This document shows positions 33,187 through 42,839 of a stretch of 64,000 nucleotides of DNA, one piece after another. The notes beneath the pieces were generated by a model. It was not told where the DNA came from and made no database searches. It saw nothing but the letters and a program-made list of their open reading frames with translations. The position numbers and the translations under genes are program-made. The DNA is from RGEC01 sp964475595 (GTDB taxonomy: Bacteria; Bacteroidota; Bacteroidia; NS11-12g; UBA955). Every line of letters starts with the position of its first letter. Positions within the stretch are counted from its first letter, which is position 1. Location of the stretch: NCBI GenBank assembly GCA_964475595.1, contig CAYYXG010000007.1, forward strand, positions 1-64,000, given 5' to 3'.

Positions 33187-36100
33187 ATGAAAGGTTATAC
33201 AGCCATCTTCAACAGGATTGTGCCGGTGATGTTCCTGCTTTTTGCAGGTAATTACGCCTCGGCGCAATGTACCATTCAGTACAGTGGAGCAGAGTGCGTG
33301 GGTTCGCCCATTCAGTTTCTTGGATCCAACACAGGTACTACCCACGACTGGGATTTTAATGGTGAAAACTCGAATTCAGGGCAGAAAAATTTGAATTATG
33401 CATTCAAAAGCCCGGGTGTAAAGAACATTCGTTACATTACGACCATCAATGGTACAAAGTGTACATCGAACATTCAGATTACCATCAAAACCAGTCCGGT
33501 TCCGAAGCTTAAATTGCTCACAGCTCCCGAGCAATGTTTCAAGAACAACCTGTTCTGCTTCAGTGATTCCACCATCAACCCCAACGGGTCTGCGATTCGC
33601 TCTGCCAAATATGTGGTAGGTGATGGTCAGTTCTTTCAAAACAGCAGTGTAATTAATCCTATTTGTTACAACATCAAGGACGTTCGTGGAGGCTGTTTTG
33701 ATTTGTATGTAGAATATACCGATGCAAACGGTTGTGCGGCCAGTGATACCATTATCTGCGCTGCTAAAGTTCGTGAAGCGATAGGCCCGGCATTTACCAG
33801 CAACAAACCTGTAGACTGTGATTCTGTAACTGCCTTGATTCGCAATATTTCTAGAATTGCTCAAAACAAAGTTAAATCTATTACCTGGGATTGGGGTGAT
33901 GGAACAACCAGCAATCAGTGGGGCCCGAATATCACTAAAAAGTATTACAAGCCAGGTGTTTATGACATCAAAATGGTCATCGAAACGATTGATGGATGTA
34001 AAGACTCATTTGAGATGAAAGCTGCAGCACAGGTGCTGAAAGGGGAATACCAGATTGTGGCTGATAAAGACTCAACCTGTATTTCAGATCCTGAAATTAA
34101 ATTCAGTCTTACACCCCAGCCCGTGGTAGGTATTTCCAGCTTCCTGTGGAATTTTGGTGATCCTAATTCTGGTCCTCAAAACACCAACAACCGTTCACTG
34201 GCCCCTCCTCATTCGTTTTCTGGCCTTGGTCCATTTCAGGTAAAGTTCACCTATGACATCGTTTGTGGTGGTATTACTCGTAAAAAAGTGGCCTATGATA
34301 CTGTATTAATTATTGGCCCACAATCGACCATCGAAATTGCCTTTAACCGAATTGCTGAATTTGAGGTGTTCCAGTGTCCTAAAGATGTTCAGGATACCGT
34401 TCACTTTAAGAACTTCTCCAAGTTCTATCACAACGATAAGAACATGTGGAACGATGACAGCACCTTTGTTAAGTGGCCCGGTAATTACCATCCCGGTCAC
34501 GTGTTCGACAATAACCAGACCTGGGTAAAGCCCAAAGGTTTTGTTGATCCGTTGTTCCGTCAGCGGGTATGTGCCGTGCGTTTGTGGAATTTTGGTGATA
34601 ACTATGCACCAAGATGTACTACGGATCGCTTGAACAACAAAAACGTAAACGTAAATTGTCAGTACAGCCACGATTCATTGCCTACCCACTACTACAAGAG
34701 CTGGGATTTGGTTATGCTTTCTGATTTCAAAAATGCGCCTATGGAGGACGCCATATTTATTGAAAGCACCAGACTGTGTAAGAAAATCAATGTTTGGCCT
34801 TCAGATACCAACTGGATCATCGAAGATACCATGCTGGTGATTCCCAAAAGCAAAGCTGACAGTTTGCTGGGTGACCAAGCCAAATATGCACTCAATAAAA
34901 CCAAAACCTATTTATGGGAAAAGGGTATAAAAGGACCTGCAGAACGATACATTACGGATAACGTGGATGTGTTGCTGAAGGCAGGAGACTCGGCATATAT
35001 AGGTCCAGAGAATGGTCCTTTCACACTGCAGGTGGGGCCCAAAACCATCAGTCTCGAGCCTAGGCAGATCATTAAACTGAAAAGCCCAACTGATTCATTC
35101 CGATTCCTGTTTACCGTATTCCTGAAAAAAGATACCTTGCCTGCACCGTTGTTGCGCATTCGCACCAAAAAAGGTGAGAATCCCCGAATCATCGGCTTCA
35201 TAAAGCGTACCTTCCCAGGAACGGAAGGCCTAGACTATAAAGTTGATTATAAGCGCTGGAGAGAATTGTATTACGCTCAAATCCCCCAGTGTAACAATGT
35301 TAGGTTATGGCATGGAGATACTTGCCACCCTCTGGCATGTACCTCTGAAAGTATTAAACAGTTGTCTATGCTGCATGCCAATGCCGGCGGTGTAGGTTCC
35401 GGTTTGGTGAAAGATGCGATAGAATGTCTGGGTGGAAAGAATCCACAATACGGTATCACCTTCATTCTGAGTGATCTTAAACCCGGTTGTACCTTCTCGT
35501 ATGTAGGAATTAATTATGATACGTTCTGCAAACCTACCACCTGGACTACACTTACCAGTGGTTTAGTACCTGGCAATCGCCCTCCCGGTATGCCATACAT
35601 GGGCTACCAAATAGCCAGTAACCCACCTTCTCGTTATTCCAAGCAGTACAGTGCTTCAGAGGTATGTAACCCCAATGGCTGTATTACTGTGGGTATTATC
35701 GTAGGTAATGGGGTGAAAAAAGGCGGAACTGTGGGTGATCCACCACTTTGTGCCGACACCCAGTACTATGACAAATTTGCTTGTTTCCCTCTGATTGATC
35801 CTACATTCGAAATCCTTACCCCTACACCCAATCCTGCAGGTATTCGCAAGATTTGTAAGAATGATCCTGTGGTTGTACGTCCGATTGGTGCAAACAAAAC
35901 AAAAAACGATGATTTGAAGAACCTGCGTTGGGAATTTGCTACCGGTAATGCCAGCCCTTTTTACAGTAAACAGTGGGGATATCAGATTCAGGAAGACTAC
36001 TTACGTGGTGTTTACCTAAAAGACTCAGGTACCAAGAGAATTTATAACCTGTTGGTTCAGAGTCGCTTCGAAACACGCCCCGAGCAATTGCCTTGTTCTA

Positions 36101-38532
36101 CCGAATGGCAGGACGACCCTCGTTCTGATCGCTCTGTGGCTTGGGATGATGGCAAGCATGGCGGTAAACTGGATAAAACGCCTGACACCATAGTAACGGC
36201 TATTATTAGCAAGTGGGATACTGCAGCCGATGTATCTGCGGTATGGGATAGAATTAAAGAACGTCTGGAGGCCAGAGGATTTGATCCATTTGCCATTGAT
36301 CCGGCCCAGATTACCCGCATGATTTGGAACAATACAGGTATCATCGGGCAGCCTGCTACCGGAGCACAGGGTTGTATAGACACCAATGGTTTTGGTCGCT
36401 TCATTAAATTCTACCTGCGTCCTGACCCGAATTCCAAGATCATTATCCATGAGCGTGATACCAATATTAGGCCTATGGATTCTGCCATAGTAGGCAATAA
36501 AAAAGTACGTGCCTACACCTTCCGTTCACCTTGGGCGGGTTATCACCTGGCCAGTATCAGCATGACATCTTCCAATGGTAAATGTGATGAATTTGCTGCT
36601 TATCCCGTGATAGTGGGCTTTGCTGCCATGATTGAATTGCCTGACTCTACCATCTGTCAGGATCAGGCTACCAATCTGCAGGCACGTTTGGATCTGAGAT
36701 ACTTCCATCCGGATCCGCTAAACTTTGGAACCTGGGATCCTTATGATTATTGGCGTGATGCACAACGACAGGCGGATATTTTTGCCGGTGTTAAAAATCG
36801 TGAACCTTTCACCCGCTGGGACTGGAACAAGCGTGATGACGACCCCAATAATCCTGTAACCAAGTTTGGTGGAGCTCCATATGGTGCTACCGGTGTAGGT
36901 TCTCCTTGGTTCCAGCTTGGTGGCGGACCTAACGATCCTAAGACTATCTACTATAAAAACGACTCCGGTGTTTATGAGTTCCGTGTGGCTGTGGGTGACT
37001 CTTCAGGTTGCCGCGACACCATCAGCAAGCGACTCTTCATTAGCCGCCTTGATGTGAACTTCGGTTTGAACCTTGAGATACCTTCCTGTAACTCCATCAT
37101 TGAGTTGTTTGATAGCACCAAGTTGTTCGACCCTTGTAACTGGGCAATTAGAAACTGTAATGGCCCCACACCAATAGAGTGTGACTTTATCAGAGAATAT
37201 TTCATAGACTGGGGTGATAGCAAAACGAACTATTTCACGCGTGGAAAATCTTCAGATGAACTTCTACCGCCTAGTATAGCACACAAATACACGCGCAACG
37301 GATGGTTCCAGATTACAATCTTTGCTAAAACTGACCAGGGCTGTGCTGATACCATCAAGCGTTGGATAAAGATACCCGGACCTCGTCCGAAGTTTGAATA
37401 CGCTGATTATGCAGGATTTGACATTACCATTTGTGAAGGCGAAGCGGTAAGGTTCAAGAATATGACAGACACTGCTACCAATGGTGCTGACTGGACCTGG
37501 TTCTTTGGAGACGGAGCATTGGCTAACAAAAAAGATACATTTGTTAATCATGTTTACACCAAACCCGGTAAGTACTATGTTTTCCTTGAGCAGTATGACA
37601 CCCTGTTTGTGCCACCCAATCTGAAGCGTTTCTGTCCTGCCACGTATCCTGATACCGGCGGTGGTCAGCGTGCATTCATTGTTACTGTAATCAAGCGTGA
37701 TACAGTTCGTGGATTCATTGTGAAACCTTCTATTTGTCCCGGTGATACTAACGAGTTTGTCGATAATTCAGATACGCTATTCAAATCCTATAAATGGCGC
37801 TTTGAAAACTTGAGCACAGGTTCTGTAGACACCGTGACTGTGACCACTAAAAACTATAAACGGCAGTTTACAGTTCCGGGTAGATACAGGGTAACGCACC
37901 TTGCTGATTACGGAAATAACCATCCAAGGCCCTGGTGTCCGACTCCTCCTGTGGTAGATACTTTCCTTGTGGATAGTGTAGTCGCGAATTTTGACATCGA
38001 TTCCAGTGGTAAACCGGACTTTGTCTTCACCCGCACGGATGTGAATGGCACTGAATGGCGCTGGGGCTTTGGTCACCAGAATGACATCAAGAATACACTG
38101 CCAAAAGATTTCATTGAGAATCTGAAGTCGGATGACAAGTCAGTGAAGTGGTCTTATGATAGCAGCGGCACCTATTGGGTATGTCTGGAGGTGAAAAATG
38201 CCACCGGTTGCGTTGATACGATTTGTAAACCCGTCACCGTGGATCTGTTCATTTACCTGGCTAACGTGTTTACTCCCGGCAAAGCCGATGGTAAAAATGA
38301 CACCTACCGTGTGCCTATCCAAGGACATGACCTCTTTGAGTTGAAGATCTTCAACCGCTGGGGTGAGCGTGTGTTCCAGACCGAGAACTCAAAAGTGGGA
38401 TGGAATGGTCAGGTGAACAACGATGGTCCGGAAGTTCCTGAAGGCACATACTTCTACCAGCTTACTTACAGATTTAAAGGCAAGCAGCAGAAATATGTAT
38501 CCGGCTCTGTTAACCTGATACGAGCGAACTAA
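33187..38532 (+). CDS. giant multi-PKD surface protein with T9SS type B (gliding-type) sorting domain
   Basis: A 1,781-residue exported protein. The signal peptide MKGYTAIFNR...NYASAQ sets the start at 33187, not at the earlier in-frame ATG at 33079. The mature protein opens with a Cys-containing Ig-like region and contains repeated PKD-type domains, recognisable by WDWGDG, LWNFGDP, LWNFGDN, WTWFFGDG and EWRWGFGH. Between the PKD blocks is a large, Trp/Pro/Cys-rich region (about 500-1150) that I cannot assign. The last 90 residues are a type B sorting domain: ANVFTPGKADGKNDTY, ELKIFNRWGERVF, GTYFYQLTYRFKGKQQ and a final SVNLIRAN. It should be exported through T9SS and kept at the surface. It lies directly after the sigma/anti-sigma pair and is its likely target gene. 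Adhesion, gliding or matrix roles are possible but unproven. Confidence 0.85.
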   Translation: MKGYTAIFNRIVPVMFLLFAGNYASAQCTIQYSGAECVGSPIQFLGSNTGTTHDWDFNGENSNSGQKNLNYAFKSPGVKNIRYITTINGTKCTSNIQITIKTSPVPKLKLLTAPEQCFKNNLFCFSDSTINPNGSAIRSAKYVVGDGQFFQNSSVINPICYNIKDVRGGCFDLYVEYTDANGCAASDTIICAAKVREAIGPAFTSNKPVDCDSVTALIRNISRIAQNKVKSITWDWGDGTTSNQWGPNITKKYYKPGVYDIKMVIETIDGCKDSFEMKAAAQVLKGEYQIVADKDSTCISDPEIKFSLTPQPVVGISSFLWNFGDPNSGPQNTNNRSLAPPHSFSGLGPFQVKFTYDIVCGGITRKKVAYDTVLIIGPQSTIEIAFNRIAEFEVFQCPKDVQDTVHFKNFSKFYHNDKNMWNDDSTFVKWPGNYHPGHVFDNNQTWVKPKGFVDPLFRQRVCAVRLWNFGDNYAPRCTTDRLNNKNVNVNCQYSHDSLPTHYYKSWDLVMLSDFKNAPMEDAIFIESTRLCKKINVWPSDTNWIIEDTMLVIPKSKADSLLGDQAKYALNKTKTYLWEKGIKGPAERYITDNVDVLLKAGDSAYIGPENGPFTLQVGPKTISLEPRQIIKLKSPTDSFRFLFTVFLKKDTLPAPLLRIRTKKGENPRIIGFIKRTFPGTEGLDYKVDYKRWRELYYAQIPQCNNVRLWHGDTCHPLACTSESIKQLSMLHANAGGVGSGLVKDAIECLGGKNPQYGITFILSDLKPGCTFSYVGINYDTFCKPTTWTTLTSGLVPGNRPPGMPYMGYQIASNPPSRYSKQYSASEVCNPNGCITVGIIVGNGVKKGGTVGDPPLCADTQYYDKFACFPLIDPTFEILTPTPNPAGIRKICKNDPVVVRPIGANKTKNDDLKNLRWEFATGNASPFYSKQWGYQIQEDYLRGVYLKDSGTKRIYNLLVQSRFETRPEQLPCSTEWQDDPRSDRSVAWDDGKHGGKLDKTPDTIVTAIISKWDTAADVSAVWDRIKERLEARGFDPFAIDPAQITRMIWNNTGIIGQPATGAQGCIDTNGFGRFIKFYLRPDPNSKIIIHERDTNIRPMDSAIVGNKKVRAYTFRSPWAGYHLASISMTSSNGKCDEFAAYPVIVGFAAMIELPDSTICQDQATNLQARLDLRYFHPDPLNFGTWDPYDYWRDAQRQADIFAGVKNREPFTRWDWNKRDDDPNNPVTKFGGAPYGATGVGSPWFQLGGGPNDPKTIYYKNDSGVYEFRVAVGDSSGCRDTISKRLFISRLDVNFGLNLEIPSCNSIIELFDSTKLFDPCNWAIRNCNGPTPIECDFIREYFIDWGDSKTNYFTRGKSSDELLPPSIAHKYTRNGWFQITIFAKTDQGCADTIKRWIKIPGPRPKFEYADYAGFDITICEGEAVRFKNMTDTATNGADWTWFFGDGALANKKDTFVNHVYTKPGKYYVFLEQYDTLFVPPNLKRFCPATYPDTGGGQRAFIVTVIKRDTVRGFIVKPSICPGDTNEFVDNSDTLFKSYKWRFENLSTGSVDTVTVTTKNYKRQFTVPGRYRVTHLADYGNNHPRPWCPTPPVVDTFLVDSVVANFDIDSSGKPDFVFTRTDVNGTEWRWGFGHQNDIKNTLPKDFIENLKSDDKSVKWSYDSSGTYWVCLEVKNATGCVDTICKPVTVDLFIYLANVFTPGKADGKNDTYRVPIQGHDLFELKIFNRWGERVFQTENSKVGWNGQVNNDGPEVPEGTYFYQLTYRFKGKQQKYVSGSVNLIRAN

Positions 38533-38552
38533 TAAAATCGTAAATCCATAAA

Positions 38553-38579
38553 AGCCCCGGCCATTGGTCGGGGCTTTTT
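38553..38579 (+). terminator. Rho-independent terminator of the giant PKD gene
   Basis: AGCCCCGGCC (38553-38562) pairs with GGTCGGGGCT (38566-38575) around an ATT tip (10 bp, one G-U pair), followed by T residues to 38579. It overlaps the -33 element of the mnmE promoter. Confidence 0.9.
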
Positions 38580-38592
38580 GTTTGTACCTTTG
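38564..38592 (+). promoter_or_regulatory. promoter of mnmE, overlapping the upstream terminator
   Basis: TTG (38564-38566, in the tip of the terminator hairpin), 18-nt spacer, TACCTTTG (38585-38592). The GTG start of mnmE is 5 nt later at 38598, so the transcript is predicted to be leaderless. Confidence 0.65.
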
Positions 38593-38597
38593 TAGCA

Positions 38598-39980
38598 GTG
38601 GTTTCAAGGCAAGATATTATTGTTGCCAGGGCTACACCTCCCGGTGTGGGTGCTGTGGCTGTGGTGCGCTTGAGTGGACCTGGTTGTTTTGCCCTGGTTG
38701 ATCTGCTTTTAAAAAAGAGCATACTTGAAGCACCTAGTCATACTGCTCACTTCAGGGCCATTAGGGATGATCAGGGAATAGTAGATGAGGCATTACTGAC
38801 TGTTTTTAGGGCGCCTTCCGGTTATACAGGCGACGATACGGTAGAAATCAGTACCCATGGCTCTCCGTATATTGTGGATAGGTTGATTCAGGCACTTTGC
38901 AATGCCGGAGCACGACCTGCAGAGCCGGGAGAGTTTACGCTAAGAGCCTTTTTGAATGGAAAACTGGATCTGGCCCAGGCCGAAGCAGTTGCCGATTTGA
39001 TATCTTCAGAGTCTGCAGCGTCGCATCAGGCGGCCATGGGTCAATTGCGTGGCGGTATTTCATCGGAGATTGCTGTTTTAAGAACGCGTCTTATTGATTT
39101 TGCTGCTTTGATTGAATTGGAGCTTGATTTTAGTGAGGAGGATGTGGAATTTGCCAAACGTGATGAATTGATGTTGTCCTTACAGGAAACCCTGATCAAG
39201 GTGCAGATGCTATTGCAGACTTTCGCACAGGGCAATGCGGTTAAGGAGGGAGTACAGGTAGTGTTGGCAGGGAGACCCAATGCCGGTAAAAGCACGTTAT
39301 TCAATCTGTTGTTGCAGGAGGAAAGGGCTATAGTGTCGGACATAGCAGGTACCACGCGTGATGCGCTGGAAGATGTAATTACCATAGAAGGGCTGCGTTT
39401 TCGGCTGATTGATACGGCCGGCATACGCGAGGCCACAGATACCATTGAGAAGCTGGGGATAGAACGTACCTATAAATACCTGGAGGGCGGTGCTATGACA
39501 CTGTATGTGGCAGATATGGCAGAAAGCAAGCCGGATATGTTGACGGAAGATTTGAAGGCCCTTGCCGGAAAAACCAAGCACCTTTTGGTGTTGGGCAATA
39601 AGCGTGATTTGCCCGGTGAATGGGATGCAGAGGCATGGGGTGCTGCTGCGATGGCAGGGGGTGCGGGTGGATTTCTGTCGGTATCCGGTAAGATAGCCGA
39701 AGACAGGCATGCATTAAGGCGTTTTTTATATGAAAATACTGCTTTTAAGCCCGTTTCAGGCGATCAAACCCTCATAACCAATCAACGGCACTTCCATGCA
39801 TTTTTAACAGCAGAGAAGTCCTTGAAACGCGTTATTGAAGCCATTGAAAGTGGCATATCCAAGGAATTGCTGGCATTTGACCTGCGGGAGGCGTTGGCCG
39901 CACTGGGCGAGGTTACGGGTGAAATCAGCACGGATGACCTTTTGGATAGCATCTTTAGTAAGTTTTGTATCGGTAAATAG
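38598..39980 (+). CDS. mnmE: tRNA uridine-5-carboxymethylaminomethyl modification GTPase MnmE
   Basis: A 460-residue GTPase that, with MnmG, modifies the wobble uridine of several tRNAs. The N-terminal formyl-THF-binding domain opens DIIVARATPPGVGAVAVVRLSGPG. The G domain has GRPNAGKST (G1), a TTRD switch (IAGTTRDALED), DTAG and NKRD. The protein ends in CIGK, the invariant MnmE C-terminal motif with its cysteine. GTG at 38598 is the only usable start: no ATG or TTG lies in frame between the upstream box and the conserved N terminus. It has its own promoter. Confidence 0.96.
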   Translation: MVSRQDIIVARATPPGVGAVAVVRLSGPGCFALVDLLLKKSILEAPSHTAHFRAIRDDQGIVDEALLTVFRAPSGYTGDDTVEISTHGSPYIVDRLIQALCNAGARPAEPGEFTLRAFLNGKLDLAQAEAVADLISSESAASHQAAMGQLRGGISSEIAVLRTRLIDFAALIELELDFSEEDVEFAKRDELMLSLQETLIKVQMLLQTFAQGNAVKEGVQVVLAGRPNAGKSTLFNLLLQEERAIVSDIAGTTRDALEDVITIEGLRFRLIDTAGIREATDTIEKLGIERTYKYLEGGAMTLYVADMAESKPDMLTEDLKALAGKTKHLLVLGNKRDLPGEWDAEAWGAAAMAGGAGGFLSVSGKIAEDRHALRRFLYENTAFKPVSGDQTLITNQRHFHAFLTAEKSLKRVIEAIESGISKELLAFDLREALAALGEVTGEISTDDLLDSIFSKFCIGK

Positions 39981-39982
39981 GT

Positions 39983-40185
39983 AAGGCCTTGTCCCCCTTC
40001 GACATGCTCAGGATGACAAGGCCTTTTGTGCCCGCGGTTTGGTGACTAAAGGAAATGTCAATTACGTATGTTAGGCCTTGTCCTCCTTCGACAGGCTCAG
40101 GATGACAAGGCCTCAGGATGACGAGGAATTAAAATGTAACGGTTGTCATGCTGAGCTTGTCGAAGCAAGGCAGCCCTTCACAACC
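39983..40185. repeat. three REP-like hairpin elements between mnmE and acs
   Basis: Two direct copies of CCTTCGACAnGCTCAGGATGACA (39996-40018 and 40085-40107) each sit inside perfect inverted arms: AAGGCCTTGTC/GACAAGGCCTT (39983-39993 with 40015-40025) and AGGCCTTGTC/GACAAGGCCT (40073-40082 with 40104-40113). A third copy is inverted (TGTCATGCTGAGCTTGTCGAAG, 40144-40165) with GGTTGT/ACAACC arms (40141-40146 with 40180-40185). A fourth fragment, CCTCAGGATGACGAGG, is at 40111-40126. The first hairpin is followed by TTTT and may end mnmE; the third may end acs. This family of short palindromes recurs widely between genes in Bacteroidota. No gene is seen in this stretch. Confidence 0.85.
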
Positions 40186-42091
40186 GCCCTTTCAAAATCT
40201 CTTCTACCACTCCCGGGTCCAGTAGGGTGGTGGTATCCCCCAGGTTGTAGGTTTCGCCTTCGGCGATTTTGCGCAGTATGCGCCGCATGATTTTACCGCT
40301 GCGGGTTTTGGGTAGCCCACTCACAAACTGAATCTTGTCGGGCTTGGCAATGGGGCCAATCACCCGGGAGACGGTTTGCAAGATATCGCTGTGCATTTCA
40401 TTGGGGTTTGCGGGCATGCTCTCGCAAATCACAAAGGCATAAATGCCTTGTCCCTTCACATCGTGAGGGAAGCCCACCACCGCGCTTTCTACCACACCGC
40501 TGTGCATGTTGATGGCGTTTTCTACTTCGGCAGTGCCAATGCGGTGCCCCGATACATTCAGTACATCATCCACACGCCCTGTGATGCGGTATAGGCCCTG
40601 TTCATCGCGCAGGCATCCGTCACCCGTGAAATATAACCCCGGATATGCAGAAAAATAGGTTTGTCTGCAACGCTCATGATCCCCCCAGGTGCTGCGTATT
40701 GCCCCCGGCCAGGATTGTTTAATACACAGATTGCCAGATACTCCATTTCCTGCTATTTCGTGGCCATTTTCATCCAGTAGCACAGGAAACACGCCCGGTA
40801 GGGGCAGGGTGGCAAAAGTGGGTTTGGCTTCGGTAACACCCGCCAGGTTACTAATCATAATACCCCCTGTTTCGGTTTGCCACCAGGTATCAACGATGGG
40901 TGCTTTGCCTTTACCAATATTTTTGTCATACCAGTGCCATGCCTCAGCATTGATGGGTTCACCCACGGTGCCCAGCACCTCTAAGCTACTCAGGTCCTTG
41001 TTTTGTATGGGCTCTACACCAAAAGCCATGAGACTGCGGATGGCGGTGGGTGCAGTATACAGAATGTTAACACGGTGTTTTTGAATAATATCCCAGAAAC
41101 GGCCTGCATCGGGCCATGTAGGGATGCCTTCAAACATAAGGGTGGTGGCGCCGGCACTAAGCGGACCATACACAATGTAGCTATGGCCGGTAATCCACCC
41201 GATGTCTGCAGTGCAGAAATGGATTTGCGAGGGCTGGTACTGAAATACGTTTACAAATGTGTAATGCGCCCATACCATATAGCCGGCAGTGGTGTGGACT
41301 ACTCCCTTGGGTTTGCCGGTGGAACCTGAGGTGTAGAGAATAAACAGGGGGTCTTCTGAGTCCATGCTTTCGGCAGCACAATCTGTATGACCATTTCTTT
41401 TCATGGCTTCGGTCTCGGTGTGCCAGTCAAAATCCCGACCTGTCTGCATGCTCACAGGGGTATGGGTGCGTTTCAACACCCATGTGGTATGAACCGAGGG
41501 GCAGGTTAACAGGGCTTCGTCCACCACTTCCTTGAGGGGTATGGTTTTGGCTCCACGGTAGGCACCATCGCAGGTAATGACAGCGCAAGCCCCTGCATCT
41601 AAAATGCGATCAGCAATGCTTTGTGCGCTAAATCCGCCAAAAATGACGGAGTGAATGGCACCGATGCGGGCACAGGCGAGCACGGCTATGGCCAGTTCGG
41701 GCACCATGCCCATGTATATGCACACCCTGTCGCCCTTGCTGATACCGCGGTGTTTCAGCACATTGGCAAACAGCATCACCTCGTCCAAAAGCTGGGAGTA
41801 CGTATAAGTAATGGCGGGCTCAGCGGGGTTGTTGGGTTCCCACAGAATGGCGGTTGTATCGGGCTGTGTGGCCGCATAGCGATCCAGACAATTTTCTGTA
41901 ATGTTCAATTTACCGCCTTCAAACCATCGCTGGGTGGCGGAATGGAAGTCTGATTTCACCACATTATGCCAGGGTTTGTGCCAGGTGAAATGTGAAGCAA
42001 TGCCTGCCCAGAAAGATTCAGTTTCTTCGCGACTTTGTCGGTAGGCATTGTGATACTGGTCAAGGGTTTTTATCTGGTAGGGAAACGACAT
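40178..42091 (-). CDS. acs: acetyl-CoA synthetase
   Basis: A 637-residue AMP-forming acetate-CoA ligase that activates acetate in the cytoplasm. The phosphate-binding loop YTSGSTGKPKGVVH is at about 255-268, the WWQTETGG motif with the acyl-pocket Trp follows, and SGKIMRRILRKIA near the C terminus carries the lysine that is the known target of regulatory acetylation. The N-terminal domain with FHSATQRWFEGGKLN is typical of Acs. The ATG at 42091 gives the usual length, while upstream starts lack conservation. It has a -7-like box 8 nt upstream and ends in the repeat block shared with mnmE. A neighbouring acetyltransferase/deacetylase pair is not seen. Confidence 0.95.
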   Translation of the reverse strand: MSFPYQIKTLDQYHNAYRQSREETESFWAGIASHFTWHKPWHNVVKSDFHSATQRWFEGGKLNITENCLDRYAATQPDTTAILWEPNNPAEPAITYTYSQLLDEVMLFANVLKHRGISKGDRVCIYMGMVPELAIAVLACARIGAIHSVIFGGFSAQSIADRILDAGACAVITCDGAYRGAKTIPLKEVVDEALLTCPSVHTTWVLKRTHTPVSMQTGRDFDWHTETEAMKRNGHTDCAAESMDSEDPLFILYTSGSTGKPKGVVHTTAGYMVWAHYTFVNVFQYQPSQIHFCTADIGWITGHSYIVYGPLSAGATTLMFEGIPTWPDAGRFWDIIQKHRVNILYTAPTAIRSLMAFGVEPIQNKDLSSLEVLGTVGEPINAEAWHWYDKNIGKGKAPIVDTWWQTETGGIMISNLAGVTEAKPTFATLPLPGVFPVLLDENGHEIAGNGVSGNLCIKQSWPGAIRSTWGDHERCRQTYFSAYPGLYFTGDGCLRDEQGLYRITGRVDDVLNVSGHRIGTAEVENAINMHSGVVESAVVGFPHDVKGQGIYAFVICESMPANPNEMHSDILQTVSRVIGPIAKPDKIQFVSGLPKTRSGKIMRRILRKIAEGETYNLGDTTTLLDPGVVEEILKGRL

Positions 42092-42099
42092 GCTTAATG

Positions 42100-42107
42100 C
42101 GAAAATA
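42100..42107 (-). promoter_or_regulatory. -7-like box TATTTTCG before acs
   Basis: Minus-strand TATTTTCG, one base from TAnnTTTG, ending 8 nt before the acs ATG. The 103-nt space to the divergent gene also holds a mirrored box at 42183-42190. Confidence 0.4.
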
Positions 42108-42182
42108 GGGGAAATTTTGTGGCTGGGGGCGCTTATTAACATCTGCCGGAATATTGAAAATAAATAATCCGGAAACTACCCC

Positions 42183-42190
42183 TAACTTCG
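42183..42190 (+). promoter_or_regulatory. -7-like box TAACTTCG, 4 nt from a GTG start
   Basis: TAACTTCG, one base from TAnnTTTG, ends 4 nt before the GTG at 42195. A TTG lies 25 nt upstream (42155-42157), slightly beyond the usual spacing. It supports the GTG start. Confidence 0.42.
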
Positions 42191-42194
42191 CTGC

Positions 42195-42809
42195 GTGCGC
42201 ATAGTTTTTTACCCGTTGTGCATGATTGCGCTAAGTCTGCATGCCCAGGATACTGCCCGTATCAGGTGGAATCCTGTGGATACGGTCAGGCTTTCCTTTA
42301 TGAAAACGCCCGGATTGCGTGTGGGTTTCGACAGTCGCAAGTCTATTATGAGCGGGGTGCCGGTGGATGTGAATGGTTTGCGTTATGGTCTGGATTTTGG
42401 TAAGACCGCCGTTTGGACCGGTTATTACAACAGCAGGTTACTGCAAAACCTGGAAAAAGATACGCTCAATCAGGGCTTTGAATACATTAGTTCTACCCTG
42501 GAATACTATGTTCATCAAAGCTGGCGGTTTGAGGTAGTAACTTCCTTTCAGGCGGGCATAGGGAATGGTTGGGAATACCGTAAAAGTGGCGCTGATATTA
42601 AAAGAGCCAACATTGGAACCATCATTCCGGTAGAGGCCGGCATTGGCGGTACCGTAAGGTTTCTGCGCTATTTTGGTTTTTATGCCGGTGTAGGTGTGCG
42701 TCTGTCAGGTTTGCAGACTACAGGATTTACCGGACCTTACTGGTCGTATGGACTCACCTACTTCACCGGAACCATGTATCGTGATACCAAAAAGTGGTTC
42801 AGAAAGTAA
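42195..42809 (+). CDS. small outer-membrane beta-barrel protein, unknown function
   Basis: A 204-residue exported protein. It starts with GTG at 42195, followed by a signal peptide (VFYPLCMIALSLHAQ). The mature part has alternating strands with Gly and aromatic residues (RYGLDFGKTAVWTGYYN, FEVVTSFQAGIGNGWEYR, YFGFYAGVGVRLSG, WSYGLTYFTG) that predict an eight-stranded barrel. The family is not recognised. It is divergent from acs and separated by 30 nt from the convergent TlpA-like gene. Confidence 0.68.
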   Translation: MRIVFYPLCMIALSLHAQDTARIRWNPVDTVRLSFMKTPGLRVGFDSRKSIMSGVPVDVNGLRYGLDFGKTAVWTGYYNSRLLQNLEKDTLNQGFEYISSTLEYYVHQSWRFEVVTSFQAGIGNGWEYRKSGADIKRANIGTIIPVEAGIGGTVRFLRYFGFYAGVGVRLSGLQTTGFTGPYWSYGLTYFTGTMYRDTKKWFRK

Positions 42810-42839
42810 CTAACACCTCCTTGTATAATCACATAGGAC

